Below are positions 8,771-18,112 of a DNA stretch of 64,000 nucleotides, in pieces. The translations under genes and the position numbers were made by a program. The DNA is from Chlorobium sp. Its GTDB lineage: Bacteria; Bacteroidota; Chlorobiia; Chlorobiales; Chlorobiaceae. The stretch's first letter is position 1. Every line of letters starts with the position of its first letter. The DNA lies in contig SZXW01000003.1 of assembly GCA_005862285.1 (NCBI GenBank), positions 124,001-188,000 on the forward strand, in the 5' to 3' direction. Under the pieces are notes generated by a model. The model searched no databases. It was not told the DNA's origin and saw only the letters and a program-made list of their open reading frames with translations.

Positions 8771-11700
8771 TTATGCTTTGAGCAGTTCCCTCATCAGTTC
8801 AAAAAGCTCATTTTTTTTGACAGGCTTTGTGATGAAACCGTCACAACCCGCTTCCTCAGCTTTTGTTCTGTCATCTTCTGATGAAAATGCCGTTTGGGCA
8901 ATGACGGGCAGATCAGGCCTGATCTGCTTGATCATTCTTGTTGCATCGTACCCGTTCATGAAAGGCATTTTTATATCCATCAGTACAATATCTGTTTCGG
9001 GATGTTGTCTGACGAGTTCGACAGCTTCATTGCCGTTGCCGGCTGAAATAACAATGATGTTATCTCCCTGAAGGGTTCTTGTCAGCAGCAATCTGCTGAC
9101 TTCGTCATCTTCGGCCAGCAGGATCGTAAGACCGGGTGACGGATCAGGAGCGCTCTGCATATTCCTGATGTTTTTTTTACTTGCAGATTTTTTCGAGCCA
9201 GGCGGATTATAAGGCAGAGTGAAAACAAACTTGCTACCCTTGTCGCTTCCCGACTCAACCCAGATAGAGCCACCGAGCATTTCGATATAAGCTTTCGAAA
9301 TGCAAAGACCGAGACCTGAACCTTCATGATTGCGTGTAAGGGAGTTGTCGAGCTGCCTGAAACGGTCGAAAACATTTTCTTTCTGTTCCGCCGGTATTCC
9401 TATACCTGTATCGGAGACATAAAACTCCAGCATATCCTGATTTTTTAAGTATCCGAATTCAATCTGACCTTCATGAGTGAATTTCAGGGCATTCTGGATC
9501 AGGTTTGTCATGACCTGGATCAGTTTTGTTTCATCTGTTTCGATCGTGTCTTTCGTATCAGGCAGTCCCGGCCTGCAGATAAGCATCAATCCTTTCTTTT
9601 CCGTCTGTAGCCTGAAGAAGGCATGTAAATCCTGAAGCTGTTTGTTGATGTGGGTTTCGGAAACCTGCAGCAGGGTTTCTCCAGCCTCGATACGGGAAAT
9701 ATCGATAAGATCGTTTATCAGGTTGAGCATCCTTTCTCCGCTCTGCTGAATGAGAGCGATATATTCCTGCTGTTCCTCCCCGGACAGGTGGGGTTCCTTC
9801 AGCAGTTCCGAGAAGCCGAGAATACCGTTCATCGGGGTTCGGATTTCATGGCTGATGTTGGCAAGGAAAGCACTTTTCAGCCGATCGCTTTCCTCGGCTT
9901 TTTCTTTGGCGGAGACCAGTTCCGCCCAGAGCTTTTTCTTTTCGGTAATATCTTCCTTTACAGCTACAAAATTGGTGATAATTCCCTTTTCATCCCGAAT
10001 TGCCGACACAACGGCTTCTTCCCAGTAGAGTTCGCCATTTTTCTTTTTGTTGTGAAATTCTCCATACCAGACTTTTCCTGAAAGAATGGTTTTCCAAAGA
10101 TTTTCGTAAATCTCCTTTGGCATCATGCCCGACTGAAGGATACGAGGATTTTGTCCTCTGGCTTCCTCGAGAGTATAACCGGTATGTTCGGTAAACGTCG
10201 GATTGGCGTAATCGATATTTCCATCCGGATCGGTAATGACAACTACGGCGGGGCTCTGCTGAACGGCGATGCTCAGCTTTTTCAGTTCATCTTCCGCAAG
10301 CTTTCTTTCTGTAATGTTGGTTGAAGTACCGATGATTCTGTCTATGTAACCAGAATCGTTGCGAAGAGGGTTGAGTGATGTTTCCCAGAATGTTTCCTTT
10401 CCGTTGAACATTCTTTTTTCTTCGAATTGTATGGTTCTTCCTTTTTTCAGGCACTCTTCGAAATGACCATTTATCTCTCTGGCTATTGAAGGATCGAAGA
10501 GCTCTTCCGGAGTTTTACCGGCAATATTGTCGTTGCTGAAGCCAGACTGTTTTTCATGGTTTCTGTTTATTCCCCTGAACCGGAACCTGCCCCCTGCATG
10601 AACATCGACGACAAAAATGGAATGATTTACGGCATCATAGATGCTCTGGAGAAACTGACGGCTCTCAAGCAGTTTCTGTTCATATTCCCGGCGTTTGGCA
10701 TCGATATTTTTCCTGTCGGTGATATCTCGTATCAATCCGATCAGACCTGGATGCTCCTGATCCTGGTAATATCTGATATGACATTCTCCGAAGAAATTTA
10801 TGCCGTTTTTTTTCCGGAATTTCAGTTCGACTATCTGATCGTTCAACTGCTCCTTCAGTACATTATGGAAAATGTTCATGCCTTTTGAAACTTCTTCTTC
10901 TGCAAGAAATTCCAAAAAAGAATGTCCGAGCACTTCTTCCTGTACATTGAAACAGAACATTTTTTCTGCTGCATCGGAGACATAGGTCACATGTCCTTCA
11001 GCATCGATCAGGAATACGACTTCGGTCATCTTTTCGGTAATGGAACGGAACTTTCTTTCACTTTCCTGCAATGCCTGTTCTGTCAGCTTGCGAGCCGTTA
11101 TGACATCGAATACAGCAACAAAACATGCTTCTTTGTGCCTGTAAACCATGATATCGAGCCAAATATTCAGAGATTTGGAATACATTTCGAAGCGATCGGG
11201 TATGCCACTGCTGACGACCCTGGCAAGCTTCTCGAAAAATTCGGGATTTTCTTCCCGTATGTCAGGAACAAGTTCGGTAGCTTTACGTCCGATGACATCC
11301 CGAAGTCCGGTCATCAGCGAAAAACGTGCATTGACATCTTCATGTACGAAATCGACCGGCAGGCCGTTTTCAAAAATCATCCGGCAGTACGCAACAGCGT
11401 TCAGTGTATTGTTGAACAGCGAACGATGCCTTTCATTGCTTTCGAGAAGCAATTTTTCCGATTGTTTCCGTTCGGTGATGTCCATTACGACACCGATCAT
11501 TTTCACCGGTTTTCCTGACGCATTGAAAATGGGTCTTCCACGCGACATCATCCAGCGTACGCCTTTGCTTGTATCATTGACGAGCCATTCTACCCGGAGT
11601 TCAGTTCCTTCGAGCATGGCTTTCTGCGCTTCTCGAGCAACTTCTTCACGGTAGTCGGGATGGATGGATGAAATCCAGCATTCATAAGACGGTTCACAAA

Positions 11701-13204
11701 TACCGGGTTCCAGTCCGTAGAGTTCCCACAATTCTTCTGACCAGAAACTCCGGGATGTCGATAGGTCAGTACACCATGAGCCGGATTTTGCGGCATCCTG
11801 CGCAAGTCGGCGATGTTCCTCGCTCTGACGGAGCACCTCTTCCTTTTCCGCCCGTTCCATGATATCTGCAGTCTGGTTTGCAAGCAGTTCGAGCATTGTC
11901 AGGAGCCTTTTGTCAGGATGACTTGCAGCGCGGTAGTAAATCGACAGAATGCCCAGAAGATCGCTGTTCCGGTTTTTAAGAGGTATCGATTGAACTGCAT
12001 GAACTCCTGCCGCGAGATGTTCCTCGAGCTCTGTTTTGTTGCCGACAAAGGGGCTTTGCGTGATATCTTCAATAACAACCTTCTCATTGCGTTTCATGGC
12101 CATATCGCAAAGGCAGTCTCCTTCACCGGTGTAATTGCATAATTCCTTCAAAGGATGGTCGAAACCCTGCTGTTCAGTGATTTTAAGATGACCTGATTCG
12201 GGATCAATAAGACGGATGTTTCCCATATCAGCTCCGGAAATTTCAAGTGCAACAGCAATAACTTTCTTGAATATTTCCTGCAGGTTGCCTTCCCGGACAT
12301 ACAGCATTGATATTTCCTGCAGCTTTGACATGGCCTTCAGGTCGGCATCCAGGGATAGCTGCGATGAAATGAGGTTTTTTCTTGATTGCTTTAGCTCGGT
12401 TATATCGAGGGAATACACGACGAATTGCTGTATAACCCCCTCCATGTCTTTAATCGGGGTAATATTGTGAACTCTCCAGGCATTATTGTCTTCACTTTCA
12501 AATGTCATCCGTTTTCCGGTTCTCATTACTTCAAGAACCATTTCTTTCCTTTTTTCAGCGACTTCTTTCGGGAAAAATGTATAGACAGATTTCCCGATGC
12601 ACTCTTCGTGTTTTTTCCCGAACCTCAGGGCAAACGCGTCATTTGCTTCAAGGATTATACCAGTGCGGTCAAAGAGGAAGATGGATTCAGGAATGGAATT
12701 GATCAGCAGACAGAGGGGGCATTCCGAGGTTCGAGAGGAATGATTTTCATCCGGCTTTTTTGTTATATCATGACGGTCAACATTCTTATTGAAACGTGAA
12801 ATTTCCCGTAAGATCATCAATGTTCCGGCAGCTTTATTCTCATCATCAAAAAGGGGGATAACTTTGCATTTAACCGAGTTTTCGGCTCCGGAACGCTTTA
12901 TCAGCACACTTTCAAAAGTGAAGGGCTCGGTTCTGTTTCCTGTTGAAAAAGTCTGTATAAAGTCATTTTTTAAATCAATAGGTTGTTCTTTATTCGGGAA
13001 ATTCAGGACAGCATCGATTTTTCTGCCCTCTGCATCTTTTTTTTTCCAGTCGGTTATCGATTCAGCAGCATCATTGATGACCACAATGCAGCCATTTACA
13101 TCTGCAAGGATTACTGCATCATCAATGTTGTTCAACAGAATTGATGTAAGATGCCGGTTAGAATGCAGCTCCATTGAAGAAATTTTTAAACTTTTAAAGC
13201 ACAC
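8771..13204 (-). CDS. multi-PAS/GAF hybrid sensor histidine kinase
   Basis: Up to 1477 residues; the Met at residue 11 (MELHSNRH) is an alternative start. Approximate order: two PAS domains (20-275), a GAF domain (300-455), five more PAS/PAC units (465-1105, several ending in DITERK-like boundaries), HisKA with [15 protein letters not shown] (near 1130), HATPase_c with GSGLGLCISK, and a C-terminal receiver (LLAEDDEVSR, VLMDIKMPFMNG, FITKPV). No membrane segment is evident, so it is likely a cytoplasmic multi-input sensor. Redox, light or small-ligand sensing are all possible because PAS cofactors cannot be read from sequence. No partner regulator lies next to it. It converges with the lipid kinase gene. 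Confidence 0.93.
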   Translation of the reverse strand: MCFKSLKISSMELHSNRHLTSILLNNIDDAVILADVNGCIVVINDAAESITDWKKKDAEGRKIDAVLNFPNKEQPIDLKNDFIQTFSTGNRTEPFTFESVLIKRSGAENSVKCKVIPLFDDENKAAGTLMILREISRFNKNVDRHDITKKPDENHSSRTSECPLCLLINSIPESIFLFDRTGIILEANDAFALRFGKKHEECIGKSVYTFFPKEVAEKRKEMVLEVMRTGKRMTFESEDNNAWRVHNITPIKDMEGVIQQFVVYSLDITELKQSRKNLISSQLSLDADLKAMSKLQEISMLYVREGNLQEIFKKVIAVALEISGADMGNIRLIDPESGHLKITEQQGFDHPLKELCNYTGEGDCLCDMAMKRNEKVVIEDITQSPFVGNKTELEEHLAAGVHAVQSIPLKNRNSDLLGILSIYYRAASHPDKRLLTMLELLANQTADIMERAEKEEVLRQSEEHRRLAQDAAKSGSWCTDLSTSRSFWSEELWELYGLEPGICEPSYECWISSIHPDYREEVAREAQKAMLEGTELRVEWLVNDTSKGVRWMMSRGRPIFNASGKPVKMIGVVMDITERKQSEKLLLESNERHRSLFNNTLNAVAYCRMIFENGLPVDFVHEDVNARFSLMTGLRDVIGRKATELVPDIREENPEFFEKLARVVSSGIPDRFEMYSKSLNIWLDIMVYRHKEACFVAVFDVITARKLTEQALQESERKFRSITEKMTEVVFLIDAEGHVTYVSDAAEKMFCFNVQEEVLGHSFLEFLAEEEVSKGMNIFHNVLKEQLNDQIVELKFRKKNGINFFGECHIRYYQDQEHPGLIGLIRDITDRKNIDAKRREYEQKLLESRQFLQSIYDAVNHSIFVVDVHAGGRFRFRGINRNHEKQSGFSNDNIAGKTPEELFDPSIAREINGHFEECLKKGRTIQFEEKRMFNGKETFWETSLNPLRNDSGYIDRIIGTSTNITERKLAEDELKKLSIAVQQSPAVVVITDPDGNIDYANPTFTEHTGYTLEEARGQNPRILQSGMMPKEIYENLWKTILSGKVWYGEFHNKKKNGELYWEEAVVSAIRDEKGIITNFVAVKEDITEKKKLWAELVSAKEKAEESDRLKSAFLANISHEIRTPMNGILGFSELLKEPHLSGEEQQEYIALIQQSGERMLNLINDLIDISRIEAGETLLQVSETHINKQLQDLHAFFRLQTEKKGLMLICRPGLPDTKDTIETDETKLIQVMTNLIQNALKFTHEGQIEFGYLKNQDMLEFYVSDTGIGIPAEQKENVFDRFRQLDNSLTRNHEGSGLGLCISKAYIEMLGGSIWVESGSDKGSKFVFTLPYNPPGSKKSASKKNIRNMQSAPDPSPGLTILLAEDDEVSRLLLTRTLQGDNIIVISAGNGNEAVELVRQHPETDIVLMDIKMPFMNGYDATRMIKQIRPDLPVIAQTAFSSEDDRTKAEEAGCDGFITKPVKKNELFELMRELLKA

Positions 13205-13587
13205 CAGGGGGTGAAATGCAAGCTCAAGAATAAATCTTGATATATTTAGTGTTTAAGGTAGTGCGTTCCGTAAAAGAAAACGGCAAGGAAACACTTTTAA
13301 AAGGTAAATATCTTTTCTCTTTTTTCCTGACAGTTTTAAAATGTAAAAAATGAAACCTCAGGTTTGTTTTTTTTACTGAACTCGCAGATTAAGCCAGGGA
13401 AACACTTTTTTTATTATGTTTTACAGTATATTGGTTAGGTATTTATCCCGTCCTTTCAAATTCACTTGATAACTTGCAGGTATACGCTCGGGTTACACCG
13501 CAATTTCCAGAATTGATCCGGTTTTGTAATCTGTAGCGTTGTTTTTTGTATAAAAACATATCTGGACATAATCTGATTAGAGAAACC
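13205..13587. other. intergenic region between the multi-PAS kinase and the Sel1 gene
   Basis: About 380 AT-rich bases between divergent genes. The 12-mer ggaaacactttt occurs twice (13287-13298 and 13398-13409), exactly 111 bases apart. No gene or RNA was recognised. Confidence 0.45.
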
Positions 13588-14190
13588 ATGAAAAAACTGT
13601 ATGCAGGTATTTTATCTGTCTCTCTGATGTTTTTTTCCATAAATGCCCTTGGTGAGGCTCCTTCCCAGACCGAAATCTCTGAATGGCGAAGAGAGGGCGA
13701 AAAAGGGAATCCGGTGGCGGCTTATAATCTTGGATTGATGTATGCCAAAGGTGACGGGGTCAGGCAGAACTATTTCGAAGCACTGAAGTGGTACCGTATT
13801 GCTGCGGATAAAGGAGATATTTCTGCACAATTCAACCTCGGTATGCTGTACAGGGAAGGTCAGGGGGTGAGACAGAACTTCACGGAAGCAGCCCGGATAT
13901 TCAAGGGTATTGCCGAGAAGGGTTTTCCCGAAGCACAGAATGAACTTGGTATGATGTATGAAAAAGGGCAGGGTGTTCATCAGGATTATGACGAAGCATT
14001 GAAATATTATCGTATGTCGGCAGCTAAAAAATACGCCAAGGCACAGTATAACCTTGGTTCTGCATATGAGAGCGGCCGGGGAACAAGGCAGGATATGAAA
14101 GAAGCGAAAGAGTGGTATGGAAAAGCTTGTGATAACGGTCTTCAGCAGGGTTGTGATGCATATCGCAGACTTAACGAGTCGGGACATTGA
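13588..14190 (+). CDS. exported Sel1-repeat (tetratricopeptide-like) protein
   Basis: The preferred start is ATG 13588, giving a signal peptide (MKKLYAGILSVSLMFFSIN, cleavage near ALGEA); a start at 13546 would add 14 residues before it. The mature part contains four Sel1-like repeats of about 36 residues, each with the pattern A-x-x-NLG-MY-x-G-G-V-x-Q-(D/N)-(F/Y)-x-EA. The last one is followed by a short Cys-containing tail. Sel1 proteins act as scaffolds for protein-protein contacts; here it would be periplasmic. It stands alone, with no operon partner visible. Confidence 0.85.
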   Translation: MKKLYAGILSVSLMFFSINALGEAPSQTEISEWRREGEKGNPVAAYNLGLMYAKGDGVRQNYFEALKWYRIAADKGDISAQFNLGMLYREGQGVRQNFTEAARIFKGIAEKGFPEAQNELGMMYEKGQGVHQDYDEALKYYRMSAAKKYAKAQYNLGSAYESGRGTRQDMKEAKEWYGKACDNGLQQGCDAYRRLNESGH

Positions 14191-14194
14191 GTGG

Positions 14195-14237
14195 TTCAGG
14201 TATTGTCACGGCTTAGATAATTTTCCCGATACCTGAA
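14195..14237. repeat. inverted repeat downstream of the Sel1 gene
   Basis: Perfect 9-base arms, ttcaggtat (14195-14203) and atacctgaa (14229-14237), 25 bases apart, starting 4 bases after the Sel1 stop. There is no T-run, so it is not a textbook terminator, though it may protect or end the transcript. Confidence 0.5.
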
Positions 14238-14549
14238 ATCCGGGTTTCTGCCGAACAGGGGTTTCAGTTTTGTAGATGCAGTTCCCCCGAAGGGAAGAAA
14301 AGGCATATCAACAAGCAGCTTTGCAACTTCTTGCACGGGAAGGGTTGATGAAAACAACCGGTGTACAGGGGGAAGAAAAAATGATACATCGGATCGCTTC
14401 CCTGAAATAAAGGAAACATTTTGCAGAGAAGCAGGCAGAAGGCCCTCATCTCCGGAAGTGACAATCGTATCAGCAAAGAATAATGGCTGTTTTCCGGTAA
14501 AAGGGGCAAAACAGAGTGCCAGAGATTTTGTTTTGTGAGGATTGAACAC
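14196..14549 (-). CDS. unrecognised ORF, possible gene remnant
   Basis: 117 codons from a GTG start; the frame is open for ten more codons upstream without any start. The translation (SLALCFAPFTGKQPLFFADT, then PVHRLFSSTLPVQEVAKLL) has a normal amino-acid mix, but I recognise no family, signal peptide or membrane segment. No convincing ribosome binding site is seen. An overlapping minus-strand frame has an ATG at 14569, so a frameshifted remnant is possible. It is listed because nothing else explains these 350 bases. Confidence 0.3.
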   Translation of the reverse strand: MFNPHKTKSLALCFAPFTGKQPLFFADTIVTSGDEGLLPASLQNVSFISGKRSDVSFFLPPVHRLFSSTLPVQEVAKLLVDMPFLPFGGTASTKLKPLFGRNPDFRYRENYLSRDNT

Positions 14550-14666
14550 AGAATCATCGGGAATTTCATACTTTGGCTGTCAACGGTCCTTTGGAATGAT
14601 CTCAGGGAAAAAGAACACTCGGTCGAAGTTCAATTTCCTGTGATCACAGAATTTTGAAAAAAAGAA

Positions 14667-15731
14667 ATGGCGAATTCGAAAGCCTGGAAATCAAAAAAAA
14701 ACCTGACTGAACAGCAATTTCCCAACGGCTTGCCATGCCAGCCGGAAAGCATAGCGATACTCGCAAGGGAAAGATATGGTGATGTAATACTGATGACTCC
14801 GCTGATAAAGACCCTCCGGCAGGAATATCCCCAACTTTCTATATACATTATTGCATTTAACCAGATCATTTTTGATTTTTTCAGCACGGATGTCAATATC
14901 AAGGCCGTTTTTCATGTAAAAAGAAACATTGCAAAATATCTTGCGGAGCTTCTCCCGAAGAAATTCGATATCCTCTTCAATCCAAAAAACCATCATTCAA
15001 CAAGTTTTTACCTTCAGTCCCGGTTTATCCGTGCAAAGTACAAGGTCGGGCATCGCAACACGAACCATGACGAGATTTACGATTCCCTCATCGACCTTGC
15101 ACCCGGTACCCATGAATCGTCAAGAAACCTTTCACTTCTTGAAGTGCTAGGTAAAACCAGTATCGAGCCATGCAGGCCCTATATTCCTGAAATGCCGGTC
15201 TCGGATGATATGTCGTCATTTCTCGATACTGTCCACAGCGGCAGGTTCACAGGGATAAACATAAGTGCCGGTGCGGCCGGCGGCCATCGCTCTATTGAAC
15301 AATGGTCGGAGTTCGTCCGTAATTTCCCTGAAGAACGGTTCATTATTTTTTCTTCAAAGGCTGATACTGGCGAAAAAAGAACCCTTGAGAAGCTTCATGA
15401 AAACATCCTGCCTTCCCCTGCTACGAATAATCTTTATGAAGTATGGAAAGTTGTTGAAAAGCTCAAGCTGCTTGTTACTCCAGATACCTCGCTCGTGCAT
15501 GTAGCATCCTGCTCCGATACACCAGTGATTGCCCTGTACCGGCACAATCCGGCCGACAGTATAGAATTTTCACCTCTGAGCTCACTTCAGGAAGTTCTAG
15601 TTTCATCGACTCAGGACGTGGCAGATATAGAAAACGGAAAGGTAGCCGCCGCGGCCGCACGGATGCTTGAACGACTTCGTACAATGGCAGAAGCAAGTGA
15701 TACATGTACAGGGTTGACAGCTTCTCGGTAA
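14667..15731 (+). CDS. glycosyltransferase family 9 (heptosyltransferase-like)
   Basis: 354 residues. The start of the fold shows IAILARERYGDVILMTPLI, like the RxxxGDxxxxxP motif of family 9 (ADP-heptose:LPS heptosyltransferase type). The C-terminal half has ISAGAAGGHRSIEQWSEFV and LLVTPDTSLVHVASCSDTPV, the nucleotide-sugar binding TPDTxxxHxA motif. These enzymes act at the inner membrane face in LPS core synthesis. No other LPS gene lies nearby. The first 25 residues (MANSKAWKSKKN...) are a polar extension and the true start could be slightly later. The donor sugar is unknown. Confidence 0.85.
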   Translation: MANSKAWKSKKNLTEQQFPNGLPCQPESIAILARERYGDVILMTPLIKTLRQEYPQLSIYIIAFNQIIFDFFSTDVNIKAVFHVKRNIAKYLAELLPKKFDILFNPKNHHSTSFYLQSRFIRAKYKVGHRNTNHDEIYDSLIDLAPGTHESSRNLSLLEVLGKTSIEPCRPYIPEMPVSDDMSSFLDTVHSGRFTGINISAGAAGGHRSIEQWSEFVRNFPEERFIIFSSKADTGEKRTLEKLHENILPSPATNNLYEVWKVVEKLKLLVTPDTSLVHVASCSDTPVIALYRHNPADSIEFSPLSSLQEVLVSSTQDVADIENGKVAAAAARMLERLRTMAEASDTCTGLTASR

Positions 15732-16559
15732 AGCTTCACGGAAGAGGATTTTAAGAAACATCAAGGTCGTTTTAAACGGAATCCGGTCACTGTTCGTGAT
15801 AAAGTAGAGCACTTCAAGCTGAACCGGTCCATGATCCGCTATTTCCCGGCATTTTCAGAAAGACGGTTAAGTCATTGCGGGATATGGATTTTGATCATCA
15901 GGATCCGCTAAAAGGCTGGTGGTTGTCAGTCTTTTCTGTTTCAGGGTTTTTTGAAAGCTGAAACAAAGATGGGTAAAGTATTTTCCTATCGATTTCGGCT
16001 GCCATCTATACCTGTGACATTTGAGCTTGTGAAGGCATTCAGATGGAAGCTGTTGATTAAGAACACTGCAGGTTTGATGTAATTCACGTAAGAAGTGAGT
16101 GATGCAATTCATGTAAGGATCTTGTTCCAGCGTCCGTTAAGTTCCGTAACTTATTGATTTATATTATCATGTTATTTGCGAACAAACAGGTTTTCATAAC
16201 TATTTTATTTCATGGATTTATCGGTTTAAATACGCGTTATTTGTTATTTAAACAAGTTTTAATTATTATCAATTGTAAATTTTTGGTTACCTTGATTCAG
16301 TTGCCTGTCGTTTTACAGTTGTATTCAATGACAGTACTGCAATAATACTTGGTAGCTGTATTCAGGTATTGAAGTATTCAGGGTATTCTGATACATGCTT
16401 TATCATGCACGAACTGACGATTTCCACGATCTGACATTTACCATTGATATTTCGAACTGTTCCCGATGTGATCATCTTCTTTTGTTTTCGCATGTTCTGA
16501 ATGCGTAGCGGGTTTAATTTTCTTTATTTTTCAACATCGTCAATAGTAGGGGGATAGTT
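15732..16559. other. long intergenic region before the cytochrome-porin gene
   Basis: About 830 bases. The left part (to about 16150) is of mixed composition with only short, stop-broken frames; it could be a decayed gene, but no family was recognised. The right part (16150-16550) is very AT-rich and likely holds the promoter and a long leader for the cytochrome-porin gene. A partly palindromic AT-rich stretch at 16261-16279 (aattattatcaattgtaaa) loosely recalls an iron-regulator box. A ribosome binding site (tagggggat) lies just before the ATG at 16560. Confidence 0.45.
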
Positions 16560-17858
16560 ATGAAAAGATCACCTTTCTTTCTTTTTATGGCCCTGATGTT
16601 GTCCATTTTTTTATGGAACAACGATGCATCGGCCATTCCTGCATTTGCGCGGAAATACCATACGGCTTGTTCCACCTGCCATCTTGCTTTTCCTGTCCGG
16701 AACGCGTTTGGTGAGGCTTTCAGGAACAACGGCTACCGTTTTCCGGACAGCACCGATGAAGAGATGGTCAAGGAAGAACCGATAAAACTCGGTTCGGATA
16801 ACTACAAAAAATTGTTTCCCCAGGCAATCTGGCCATCCGACATACCGAACATGCCCTCTTTCGGTCTTCTCGCAAAAGTCGACGCCTCGTTGCCGAAAGA
16901 CCGTTTTAGCGGCAAGTTCAAGAATTCCCAAATCGATGAAGAGCTCGATATTTTCTTTGGTGGAACGATTACAAACCAGATCAGCTACATCGGCGATTTA
17001 TCGGTTACTCCCGACAATACAACCCTTGGACGCATATTGCTTCTCTGGACGTTCAAACCAGGTATAACCATGGCAATGGGCACGGTCGGTTTCCCGGAAC
17101 AGTTCGACCTCATATCAACCCATTCTGGCAGCGATCCGAACGGTTATGCTGCTCAAATGCCGAATCCAAACAAGGGTATCGAATTAAGATTTACAGGGAA
17201 TTTTGAAAAAACGGGGGGATATGCTCTTGTCGCCGGTGTAGGCCGGAATTCCCAGACAGACGGCGCTGCCCCGCTTGTTCCTCCAGGTGGTGAACCGGGA
17301 GGTTCGTTTATCGATACGAAGTATGTGAGGGCCGCTGTCAAGATAGGCGGCAGCGGATTGCTGAGCGGTTCCGGAGGTGAACTTGGGAACCAGTATATCG
17401 GTCTTGACAATTCGATCACGATCGGTGCCAATTTCTACAATTCTACCCATGGCGGTAATGTCAATGCGGCCGATTATACCTATGGCCTTACCAAGACAGC
17501 ATATTCCGGCGATGTGAGAATCAATTACGGCAACATGCGCCTTGTTGGTCAGTATGCTCATTTTGTTGAAGTTATCGATCCCGCTACCGGATGCGATTAC
17601 GGCAGCAGGGATGCGGTTTCACTTGAAGGCGATTACTGGATTTATCCATGGCTTTTCGGTGTTTTCCGCTACGAACATCTGAAGGACAATTTCAATGGAG
17701 AGTACACCAAACTTATTCCCGGAGTCGGTGTTCTGTTGAGACCTAATGTCAAGATGGGTATCCAGTATGTGGCGGTAACGAAAAATACCTTTACAGACCC
17801 GTTTGATATATATATGCCTGAAAGTTCCTGGAATCTTTATACCCAGATTGGTTTTTAG
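16560..17858 (+). CDS. secreted monohaem cytochrome-porin fusion, Cyc2-like outer-membrane protein
   Basis: 432 residues. A signal peptide (MKRSPFFLFMALMLSIFLW, cleavage near NDASA) leads into IPAFARKYHTACSTCHLAFP: a single CXXCH haem site about 15 residues into the mature protein, followed by RNAFGEAFRNNGYRF. The remaining 350 residues have the alternating Gly/aromatic pattern of an outer-membrane beta barrel and end in Phe, as barrels often do. This layout is that of Cyc2, the outer-membrane Fe(II) oxidase of Acidithiobacillus and neutrophilic iron oxidisers, with homologues known in Chlorobi. Some cytochrome-porins have other or unknown roles, so iron oxidation is a hypothesis. A terminator follows, then a cupredoxin gene. 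Confidence 0.75.
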   Translation: MKRSPFFLFMALMLSIFLWNNDASAIPAFARKYHTACSTCHLAFPVRNAFGEAFRNNGYRFPDSTDEEMVKEEPIKLGSDNYKKLFPQAIWPSDIPNMPSFGLLAKVDASLPKDRFSGKFKNSQIDEELDIFFGGTITNQISYIGDLSVTPDNTTLGRILLLWTFKPGITMAMGTVGFPEQFDLISTHSGSDPNGYAAQMPNPNKGIELRFTGNFEKTGGYALVAGVGRNSQTDGAAPLVPPGGEPGGSFIDTKYVRAAVKIGGSGLLSGSGGELGNQYIGLDNSITIGANFYNSTHGGNVNAADYTYGLTKTAYSGDVRINYGNMRLVGQYAHFVEVIDPATGCDYGSRDAVSLEGDYWIYPWLFGVFRYEHLKDNFNGEYTKLIPGVGVLLRPNVKMGIQYVAVTKNTFTDPFDIYMPESSWNLYTQIGF

Positions 17859-17902
17859 CGAGGCAGTCGGTTTTCAGAAAAATCTTTCGATGAATCTGGC
17901 AC

Positions 17903-17946
17903 GGTGTGCATTCCATAAATCTATATGTGAGTGCACACCTTTTTTA
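17903..17946 (+). terminator. rho-independent terminator after the cytochrome-porin gene
   Basis: ggtgtgca (17903-17910) pairs with tgcacacc (17932-17939), with a 21-base loop, followed by a run of seven T. It would make most cytochrome-porin transcripts end before the cupredoxin gene. Confidence 0.8.
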
Positions 17947-18112
17947 TAATGTTTACGATTAACAATCGTGACTTGCATTGTCCTGTTTTCTGCATGTTGT
18001 TTTTCGATTTGCAGAAGCACTGCAGGTACAGTTCAGGTTTGTCTGCTCAAATTCCCCAATGAAGAAATTGTTATTTGTTAAATACTAAAAATATTGAACG
18101 AGGAGGTTGAAA

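Noticed and set aside
15867-16112. 81-codon minus-strand frame in the gap before the cytochrome-porin gene
   Set aside because: No family, no ribosome binding site, and surrounded by stop-rich sequence; treated as part of an unexplained spacer.
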